Positions 1-7,283 of a stretch of 32,094 nt of DNA are shown here, one piece after another. The translations under genes and the position numbers were made by a program. The notes beneath the pieces were generated by a model. The model searched no databases. It was not told the origin of the DNA and worked only from the letters and a program-made list of their open reading frames with translations. Numbering within the stretch: the first letter of the stretch is position 1; the number at the start of each line of letters is the position of its first letter. Source of the stretch: Pseudonocardia sp. (GTDB taxonomy: Bacteria; Actinomycetota; Actinomycetes; Mycobacteriales; Pseudonocardiaceae); the NCBI RefSeq assembly GCF_025965585.1, contig NZ_JAOPWR010000511.1, positions 1-32,094 on the forward strand, given 5' to 3'.

Positions 1-172
1 GGCGCGGCGCGCCGCCCCGACGTACGGCGCGAGCACGTCGCGCAACCGGGCCGCGTTGCCCTCGGACAGGTCGATCTCGAACTCCGTCCGGTCCAGGGAG
101 AAGGAGACCGTGCCTTCGGCGTCGCTCCCGTCGAGATCGTCGACGAAGGACACCTGAACCTGCTGAGCCATG
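1..172 (-). CDS. lsr2: Lsr2-family nucleoid-associated protein, N-terminal part (truncated by window edge)
   Basis: Minus-strand translation from ATG at 172: MAQQVQVSFVDDLDGSDAEGTVSFSLDRTEFEIDLSEGNAARLRDVLAPYVGAARRA, matching the Lsr2 N-terminal dimerisation domain (VxxVDDxDG..A..TVxFxLDG..YEIDLS..NA..LR). Confidence 0.92.
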
Positions 173-297
173 GGCACCACATTCTGCGTGAGTCGTTTCC
201 GGAACGGCCCGTTTTTGTCACACCCGAGATCCCGGTGTCAAGTCGACGCGGGGCTTTCCGGAAATATCACAGCCGGTCCACATGAATGGCCGGGAAC

Positions 298-1230
298 TCA
301 GAGTCGCGAGACGCGCACGTAGTCGACCTGCATGGTCTGCGGGAAGTCGCTGCCGTCGATGGCGCCGCCGCCGTCGCCCCCCATGGCGTTGTTGATGATG
401 AGGAACATCGGCTGCGTGGGAACGGCCTCGGTCTGGGTGCAGGTGGTCTTGCCGTCGACCTTCCAGACCAGCGTCTTCGCGTGCCACGTCAGCGTGTAGA
501 CGTGCCAGTTCTCGCTGGCGTCGGAGACGTTCGGCTTGCACGTCTTGAACCCGCTGTCGCCGGAGATGACGTTCTGCCAGTTCACCGTCGGACCGCTGGA
601 CTTGAACTCGGCGATGTCGACCTCGTCGGAGCCGGGGTTCGGCCAGTCGCAGCCGCCGAAGTTCTCGTCAGAGGTCATCGTGGCGGCCTGGCAGTCGGCG
701 CCGAGCAGCCACTGAGCGGGCCAGGACCCCTTACCGCCCGCCTGCCGCGCGCGGATCTCGATGGTGCCGTAGGTGAGGTTGAAGTCCTTCCACTGCACCA
801 TGCCGGAGGTGTACTTGTAGCCCTTACAGGACGAATCCACCTTCGAGGTGATCTGCAGGTATCCGTCGGCCTCTGAGACGTTCCCGGGGATGTAGCACTG
901 GGCCTCGTTGTTGCTGGCGTCGCCGCCGCGGTCGACGATTCCCCACTTCGACGTGTCGACCGTGGTGCCGTCGAACTCGTCGTCGAAGAGGTACTTGCTC
1001 GTCGTGGCGGGGGCCGGGCTCGTGGTGGGGGCGGCGCCGGCCGTCGGAGTGGGTGCCGGCGCGGGTGCGGAGATGGGTGCCGGAGCCGGGGTGGCCGTGC
1101 CCGTGGCGGGCGCCACCGCGCCTGCGGAAGGAGGAGTGGAAGGAGGTGCATCCGCATTCGCCGGAGCTGCGAGAAATGCGCCCGCGACACCCAGGCTGAG
1201 CACAGCGGTGATGATCGGCGTGATGCGCAT
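298..1230 (-). CDS. Secreted glycoside hydrolase family 16 (endo-beta-glucanase/laminarinase-like)
   Basis: Signal peptide, Pro/Ala/Thr-rich linker, then a GH16 domain with catalytic motif EVDIAE (ExDxxE) and FDDEFDGTTVDTSKW; RBS-like AGGGGGAACC upstream of ATG. Confidence 0.9.
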   Translation of the reverse strand: MRITPIITAVLSLGVAGAFLAAPANADAPPSTPPSAGAVAPATGTATPAPAPISAPAPAPTPTAGAAPTTSPAPATTSKYLFDDEFDGTTVDTSKWGIVDRGGDASNNEAQCYIPGNVSEADGYLQITSKVDSSCKGYKYTSGMVQWKDFNLTYGTIEIRARQAGGKGSWPAQWLLGADCQAATMTSDENFGGCDWPNPGSDEVDIAEFKSSGPTVNWQNVISGDSGFKTCKPNVSDASENWHVYTLTWHAKTLVWKVDGKTTCTQTEAVPTQPMFLIINNAMGGDGGGAIDGSDFPQTMQVDYVRVSRL

Positions 1231-1498
1231 TGCTGGTTCCCCCTTGATGGAAACACGAACAACGAATTGCCGGGCGACCCCGAACGCAATTCGTGAAAAA
1301 ATGCTGCGACGACCACGCTAGGTCAGCCCGTCAAGATCGGCAACACACGAACGGGTGGCTGGTGGGACCTATGGGGTGCGTGTGACTCGCTCGGTCACGG
1401 TGGGCAGCGGTCGTGTGTGGTCCCCGTCATCCCGTTGTTCAGCGGCCGAGCCGCCGGATCCACGCCCGCCACGCACCGCCGGGGGTGCGCCGAGGTTG

Positions 1499-1665
1499 AT
1501 GCAACCCATCGACGCGGGCATCCGGAAGGGCCTCACCGATCGATCACCACGACGTCGAGCAGATCATCGACTTCGTGTTCATCGCCGGCATGGATCGGAT
1601 CATCGGCCGGTTCCACGCCGCGATCCTGACCGAGGTCGACGAGACACCCTCGCCGCAGTGGCGCC
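1499..1665 (+). pseudogene. Possible decayed carboxymuconolactone decarboxylase/AhpD-like C-terminal remnant, frameshifted
   Basis: Frame 2 reads MQPIDAGIRKGLTD, then frame 3 continues DHHDVEQIIDFVFIAGMDRIIGRFHAAILTEVDE. A GATCGATC tandem at 1538-1545 sits at the join; removing one GATC restores a continuous reading. Confidence 0.4.
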
Positions 1666-1674
1666 GTCATGTCC

Positions 1675-1707
1675 CGCGTCCCGCTCCCGCAGGGGCCGCG
1701 GGACGCG
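1675..1707. terminator. Strong hairpin (10-bp perfect stem, 13-nt loop)
   Basis: CGCGTCCCGC (1675-1684) / GCGGGACGCG (1698-1707), downstream of the response-regulator stop; no T-tract. Confidence 0.5.
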
Positions 1708-1761
1708 AGCTCGATGAGCCGAGCGACGCCGCCCGCGGGCCCCGCCGCCCGCCGTCGGTGA

Positions 1762-2463
1762 TCAGGTGCCGGTCGGCACCTCGAGCCGGTAGCCGTGGCC
1801 GCGCAGCGTCACGATGGCGGGCACCACGCCCGCCTCCGCGTAGTCCGCGAGCCTGCGGCGCAGGCCGGCGACGTGCACGTCGAGCGTCTTGGTGGAGCCG
1901 AACCAGTGCTCGTCCCAGACGTCGGCCATCAGCGTCTGCCGGCTGACCGCCGCGCCCGGCTCGACCGCGAGCCGCGCGAGCAGGTCGTACTCCTTCGCCC
2001 GCAACGGGATCTCGTGCCCGTTCACGCGGACGCGGCGGGCCGCCGTGTCGAGGACGAGGTCCCCGACCGGCGCGCACGGCGACGGAGTGGAGGCCGCGGC
2101 GTCGCGGCGCAGGTGGGCGCGGACGCGCGCGTGCAGCTCGGCGAGCCGGACGGGCTTCGTCAGGTAGTCGTCAGCGCCGGCCTCCAGCCCCACCACGACG
2201 TCCATCTCCTCGGTGCGGGCGGTGAGGATGACGATGACGGTCGTCGGCGAGAAGGTGCGCAGCTTCCGGCAGACCTCCACGCCGTCGAGGTCGGGGAGCC
2301 CCAGGTCGAGCAGCACGAGATCGGCTCCGCTCTCGGCGGCCCGCAGCGCGCCCCGCCCGGTGCGCTCCCACGTCACGTCGTGGTCGTGCGCACGCAGGCT
2401 GGCCTGCAGGGCAGCGCCGATCGTCGCGTCGTCCTCCACCACCAGCAGCCGGGCCGTGACCAT
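1762..2463 (-). CDS. OmpR/PhoB-family DNA-binding response regulator
   Basis: Receiver domain (LLVVEDDATIG, LVLLDLGLPDLDG, ILTAR, LTKPV) plus winged-helix C-terminus (LRAKEYDLLARL...TLDVHVAGLRRRL...TLRGHGYRLE). Confidence 0.95.
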   Translation of the reverse strand: MVTARLLVVEDDATIGAALQASLRAHDHDVTWERTGRGALRAAESGADLVLLDLGLPDLDGVEVCRKLRTFSPTTVIVILTARTEEMDVVVGLEAGADDYLTKPVRLAELHARVRAHLRRDAAASTPSPCAPVGDLVLDTAARRVRVNGHEIPLRAKEYDLLARLAVEPGAAVSRQTLMADVWDEHWFGSTKTLDVHVAGLRRRLADYAEAGVVPAIVTLRGHGYRLEVPTGT

Positions 2464-3234
2464 CTAGGTCGCCGGCCGGGTGCGGAGGTGCGCACGTTGC
2501 AGCGCCGCCACCCCGACCACGATCGCGGCCAGCAGCACCAGCGTGATCGCGCCCGTGCCGAGATCCAGCCCGCCGCGCCCGGGGGGCACCGCGATCCAGT
2601 CCGCGAACGACGCGCCCAGCGGGCGGGTCAGAACGTAGGCGATCCAGAACGTGAGGACCGGGTTCGCGCCCCACCGGTATGCGACCGCGGGCACCGCGAT
2701 GGCCACGGCGAAGAGCACCCCGGAGCCGAGGTAGCCCAGGTGCAGCGTGGTGGCGGTCAGGTCGCCCGCCGCCGTGCCCAGCGCGAACGTCGCGAGCACC
2801 GTGGCCCAGTAGAAGAGCTCGCGGCGGACGGTGCTGATGCTGTGGATGTCGAGGGTGTGCTCGACGGCGTGCCAGACGGCCAGGATCGCGGCGACGGCCA
2901 CGGCGAACGCGGTGGTCGACACGGCGTAGGGGACGCCGAGCCCGATGTGCAGGACGTCGGCGGCCATCGTGCCGAAGACGCTGACCATCGCGACCGCCGC
3001 CCAGTAGAGCCACGGGCGGTACTGGCGGGTCGCGACCTGGACCGCCAGCAGCGCGACCAGCACGATCCCGGACAGGCCCACCACGACCACGGGATCGAAC
3101 GTCTTCGCGAGGTGGTCCGACGCGGTCTCCCCCATGCCGGTGGTCAGCACCTTGACCACCCAGAAGGCGAGCGTGACGGCGGGAACCTTCACCGCTGTTC
3201 TCAGGGGGCGGTCGGTCACGGGCGTGCTGCTCAC
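2464..3234 (-). CDS. COG4705-like multi-pass membrane protein
   Basis: GTG start; hydrophobic; repeated [FY]WxxxxL...G...D units including FWVVKVLTTGMGETASDHL. Stop abuts the response-regulator start (2463/2464). Confidence 0.8.
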   Translation of the reverse strand: MSSTPVTDRPLRTAVKVPAVTLAFWVVKVLTTGMGETASDHLAKTFDPVVVVGLSGIVLVALLAVQVATRQYRPWLYWAAVAMVSVFGTMAADVLHIGLGVPYAVSTTAFAVAVAAILAVWHAVEHTLDIHSISTVRRELFYWATVLATFALGTAAGDLTATTLHLGYLGSGVLFAVAIAVPAVAYRWGANPVLTFWIAYVLTRPLGASFADWIAVPPGRGGLDLGTGAITLVLLAAIVVGVAALQRAHLRTRPAT

Positions 3235-3403
3235 GGGCGGCTCCAGGTGTGTCGGGGATGGGGCGCGGACGTCGGGGAGATCGCTCCGGCCACCACCACC
3301 GTTGCGCCGTCCGCGCGGGTTTTGCCGTCGGCACGCCGCTTCTTGCCGAGTTCTAACCTGCGCATGACCGGTTCTCGCCCCGCGCGTTCCTACTGTCGGG
3401 GTC

Positions 3404-4045
3404 GTGACCACCGACCTCGCCCTCAACCCGCTCAGCGCCACCGACCTCCTGACGTCCTTCGGCACGCTCGGGGTCTTCGTCGTGCTGTTCGCGGAGACGG
3501 GTCTGCTGATCGGGTTCTTCCTCCCCGGGGACTCGCTGCTGTTCACCGCGGGCCTGCTGTGTGCGACCGGTGCGGCCGGCCTGCACCTCCGCCTGCCGTG
3601 GGTGCTGCTCGCGGCGGTGGCGGGTGCGCTGCTCGGGGCCCAGGTCGGGTTCCTCATCGGACGCCGGGCCGGGGCGGCGCTGCAGGCCCGGTCCGGACAG
3701 CCGCGCGTGGTGGCCGGCATGCGGCGCGCCGAGGAGCTGTTCACGCGCTACGGGCCGGCCAAGGCGATCGTGCTGGCCCGGTTCATCCCCGTGGTGCGCA
3801 CCGTGCTCAACCCCGTCGCCGGCGCGCTCGGCACGCCTGCCCGGACGTTCACCCTGTGGCAGGCGGTCGGCGGCGTCGTCTGGACGGTCGGGCTCGTGCT
3901 GGCCGGGTACGGGCTGGGCGCGTTCGTCCCCGGGGTCGACGCCTACCTGCTGCCCGTGATCGCCGTGATCGTGATCGTGTCGCTGGTCCCGCTGGCGCGC
4001 GAGCTGCTGCGGGAGCGGAAGCGGCGCTCCGACCGGGCGCGGTGA
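3404..4045 (+). CDS. DedA family (SNARE-associated/VTT) membrane protein
   Basis: GVFVVLFAETGLLIGFFLPGDSLLFTAGLL ... GRRAG ... RFIPVVRTVLNPVAGA; GTG start. Confidence 0.93.
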   Translation: MTTDLALNPLSATDLLTSFGTLGVFVVLFAETGLLIGFFLPGDSLLFTAGLLCATGAAGLHLRLPWVLLAAVAGALLGAQVGFLIGRRAGAALQARSGQPRVVAGMRRAEELFTRYGPAKAIVLARFIPVVRTVLNPVAGALGTPARTFTLWQAVGGVVWTVGLVLAGYGLGAFVPGVDAYLLPVIAVIVIVSLVPLARELLRERKRRSDRAR

Positions 4046-4094
4046 CGTGGCGCCCGCCCGCATCGTGTATGCGGCGGCGTGCTCTGCTGGACAC

Positions 4095-5414
4095 ATGCGC
4101 GGTCGGATTGTAGGTCTCACCGTCGCGGCCGCCGTGCTCGCGATCGTCCTGTTCGGCGCGCCGCTGGCCGCAGGCGTGGTGGCCTACCTGCTGGGCGACG
4201 AGCGTGCCGAGCTCGAGCGCGCGGCCGACGTCGCCGCGATCACCGTGGCCGCGGACATCGCGTCCGGCAGACCCGTCACCGGCTTCGCCAAGCTCAAGGC
4301 CGCCGACCCGGAGGAGGGCGACCTCGCCGTCTACGACGCTGCGGGAGTCCGGGTCCTCGGAACTGGTCCCGCCACCGCCGATGGGCCGGTGCGGGCCGCC
4401 ACGGGCGCCGACCCGGTTGCCGGCGACATGGGCGGCGGTCTGGTCGGCGACCTCGTCGTCGCCGTGCCCGTGGACGTCGGCGGCGCGCCGCGCATGGTCG
4501 TGCGGGCGTCCACCTCGCGCTCGGAGGTCTACCTGCGCGCCGGGGCGGTCTGGCTGGTGATGCTGGGGCTGGCGGTCGTCGCGGCCGGCGCGGTGTGGGT
4601 GCTCGCCCGTCGCTTCGCGGCGCGACTGGCCGGCCCGCTCGAGGAGCTCGCCGTCGCCGCCCGCCGCCTCGGCGACGGCGACTTCAGTGTCCGCGGGCCG
4701 CACAGCGGCGTCCCCGAGATCGATGCGGTCGGCGCGGCGCTCGACAGCACCGCCCACCGGCTCGGGGCCCTCCTCGACCGCGAGCGCGCCTTCTCCGCCG
4801 ACGCCTCGCACCAGCTGCGCACTCCGCTGGCCGGGCTGCGGCTGACGCTGGAGTCGGCGCTCGAGGAGCCCGGGAGCGACCCGCGGGCCGCTCTGGCCGC
4901 CGGTCTGGCGGCCACCGACCGCCTCCAGGCCACGATCGACGACCTGCTCGCGCTCGCCCGCGACACCCCGCGCGCCGCGGCCCGTGACAGTGCCGCCCGG
5001 CTCGACCTGGACGCGCTGCTCGACGAGCTCCGTGAGCAGTGGCGCGCGCTGGCGAACGACCGCGAGCTCGTGATCGACCACCGTCCGGACGCGCCGACGT
5101 CCTGGGCGTCCACCGCCGCCGTCCGGCAGGTGCTCGCCGTGCTGCTCGACAACGCCGACGCCCATGGCCGCGGCTCGGTGACCGTCACCGTCCGGGACAC
5201 GGGTGGTGCGCTGGCCGTCGACGTGACCGACGAGGGGCCGGGTGTCGACCGGCCCGAGACGGAGCTGTTCGTCCGGCGGTCGTCCGGGGCGGAGAGGCAC
5301 GGGATCGGGCTGGCGCTGGCGCGCAGCCTCGCCGAGGCCGAGGGCGGCAGGCTGCGGCTCACCCGGCCCGCGCCCCCGACGTTCACGCTCCTGCTCCCCG
5401 GCGAGCGGCACTGA
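4095..5414 (+). CDS. Sensor histidine kinase (HAMP-HisKA-HATPase_c)
   Basis: Two TM segments, HAMP, H-box FSADASHQLRTPLAGLRLTLE, N-box VLLDNADAHG, G-box VTDEGPGVDRP...RHGIGLALARSLAEAEGGRL. ATG at 4095 preferred over the upstream in-frame start. Confidence 0.93.
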   Translation: MRGRIVGLTVAAAVLAIVLFGAPLAAGVVAYLLGDERAELERAADVAAITVAADIASGRPVTGFAKLKAADPEEGDLAVYDAAGVRVLGTGPATADGPVRAATGADPVAGDMGGGLVGDLVVAVPVDVGGAPRMVVRASTSRSEVYLRAGAVWLVMLGLAVVAAGAVWVLARRFAARLAGPLEELAVAARRLGDGDFSVRGPHSGVPEIDAVGAALDSTAHRLGALLDRERAFSADASHQLRTPLAGLRLTLESALEEPGSDPRAALAAGLAATDRLQATIDDLLALARDTPRAAARDSAARLDLDALLDELREQWRALANDRELVIDHRPDAPTSWASTAAVRQVLAVLLDNADAHGRGSVTVTVRDTGGALAVDVTDEGPGVDRPETELFVRRSSGAERHGIGLALARSLAEAEGGRLRLTRPAPPTFTLLLPGERH

Positions 5415-5457
5415 CTCGGCGGGCACCGACTCGACAGGCACCACCCCGGCGCCGGTC

Positions 5458-6870
5458 TCAGGCTGTTGGCACCTGGTCCGTCGACGCCTCCCGCCGGGCC
5501 GCGCGCAGGCGCACCACGAGCCACGGGAAGCACGCGACGGCCACCACGAAGCGGGCCACGTTCCACCACAGCGTCTGCGGCAGCAGCGTGGACGCGGCGG
5601 CGGCGACGCAGGCCGCGGCGATGGTGAGCAGCAGGGCCGGCGGCGTCCGGTCGAGGTGTGGCAGCCGCGGGACGGCGCGGCGCAGCAGCAGCGCCTCCAG
5701 CGCGAACGCGACGGTCGTGGCCAGTGCCGCGCCCGCGATCCCGATCACCGGTAGCAGCAGCACGTTGAGCACCATGTTCAAGCCCGCGGCCGCCCCGGAC
5801 ACGAGCGCGAGGGGCTTGCCCCGGCGCTCGGTGACGAGCAGCCGGCCGGTGGCGTTGCTCGCGGCGAACGAGAACGCCGAGAGCGCCACGAGGTACACGA
5901 CGATGAGCAGGGAGTCGGGCTCGAACGTGGCCGGGGCCACGATGCGCAGCAGCACCGGCGCCGCGAGCGTGATGCCGAGGATCACCGGCACGAGGAGCTT
6001 GTAGAGCTCGTCGCGGCTCTGCGCGATCACGCGGCAGCGCTCGGTGAGGTCGTGGATGGCGGAGATGCGCGGCGTCCAGGCCTGGCCGGTGTAGCCGATG
6101 AGCATCACCACGACGTACCCGACGGTGTAGGCCACCTGGTAGCGGCCGGTCTCGCCGGAGCCGAGGATGCGCTGGATGAGCACGCGGTCGCCCGCGTTGA
6201 GGATCAGGCCGAACAGCACCGTGATCATCAGGGGGATGCCGAGCTTGACCGCGCGCCAGGTGGCAGCCCGGTCGAACAGCCCGCGCAGCGCCGGGCGGGT
6301 GAACGCGATGCCGAGCCCCATCGCGAGGTACTGGCTGATGACCGTGCCCCACGCGTAGACGTCGGCGGAGGCGCCGAGGCCGAGCACCAGCCCGATGCCG
6401 AAGATCTGGCCGCCCACGGCGGAGAGCACACTGAGCACGGCGAACCGCGGGAAGCGGTCCTGGCTCATCAGCAGGCCCATCATCAGCTGCCCCGCCGACG
6501 CCGGCAGCGTCCAGAGCACCATCGCGACGACCAGCGGCGAGAAGCCGCTGAAGCCCAGGACGGGGGCCCAGAGCGGGCCCGTCACGTACACCACGGCCAT
6601 CAGGACGGCGGCCAGTACGGTGCCGACCGTGACGAGACCCCGGGCGACGCGGTCGTCGCCGTCCTCGGCGTGCTGCTGCACGAGTGCCTGGTCGAGGCCG
6701 ATGACGGCGAACACGACGAGTAGTTGGTGCACCGCGATCGCCGTGGCGAGCTGGCCGAAGTCGGACGGGCCGAGCAGGTGCGCGAGCACGGGGGAGACGA
6801 GCGTGGCGCCGACGATCTGGAGCGACCACACCACGACGTAGAGCAGTCCGCGTCCGAACAGCCCGGACAT
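5458..6870 (-). CDS. Polysaccharide/oligosaccharide flippase (MOP superfamily, Wzx-like)
   Basis: Multi-TM; MSGLFGRGLLYVVVWSLQIVGATLVSPVLAHLLGPSDFGQLATAIAV typical of O-antigen flippases. Start uncertain; an N-terminal extension to about 7000 is possible. Confidence 0.85.
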   Translation of the reverse strand: MSGLFGRGLLYVVVWSLQIVGATLVSPVLAHLLGPSDFGQLATAIAVHQLLVVFAVIGLDQALVQQHAEDGDDRVARGLVTVGTVLAAVLMAVVYVTGPLWAPVLGFSGFSPLVVAMVLWTLPASAGQLMMGLLMSQDRFPRFAVLSVLSAVGGQIFGIGLVLGLGASADVYAWGTVISQYLAMGLGIAFTRPALRGLFDRAATWRAVKLGIPLMITVLFGLILNAGDRVLIQRILGSGETGRYQVAYTVGYVVVMLIGYTGQAWTPRISAIHDLTERCRVIAQSRDELYKLLVPVILGITLAAPVLLRIVAPATFEPDSLLIVVYLVALSAFSFAASNATGRLLVTERRGKPLALVSGAAAGLNMVLNVLLLPVIGIAGAALATTVAFALEALLLRRAVPRLPHLDRTPPALLLTIAAACVAAAASTLLPQTLWWNVARFVVAVACFPWLVVRLRAARREASTDQVPTA

Positions 6871-7283
6871 GGCGCTGTCGCCCCCGGCCGTCACGGCGGG
6901 CAGGACCACGGTCTCGGCCGCCCAGACGTCGGGCCGGCGTGCGGCCGCGGGCCGCGGCGACACGACGGGCACGGGGACCGTGGGTGCCGCGGCGCCGGGC
7001 GCCGGGTCCGGGGACGCCGGGCCCCGCCGCGCCTGCTGACCGGCCCGGTGCCGGGCTCCACCACTCCTACGGTAGGGCTGGGGGTCTGCTCCGGCACTCA
7101 GCGGGAATCGGCCGTTCTCCTCGGGGCGGGCGGGGCGAAGACGTGTGGGGCGAACCGCTCGGTGAGCACGGCAACGGTAGGCCGTCGGCTGCCGTGCGCA
7201 TGAGGTAGGTGCGCCCGGGCACGCGCGACCCGTCAGCGCGCAGCGGTGGCCTCGTCGGTGCCGTAGCCGTTGCGAGCGTGACG

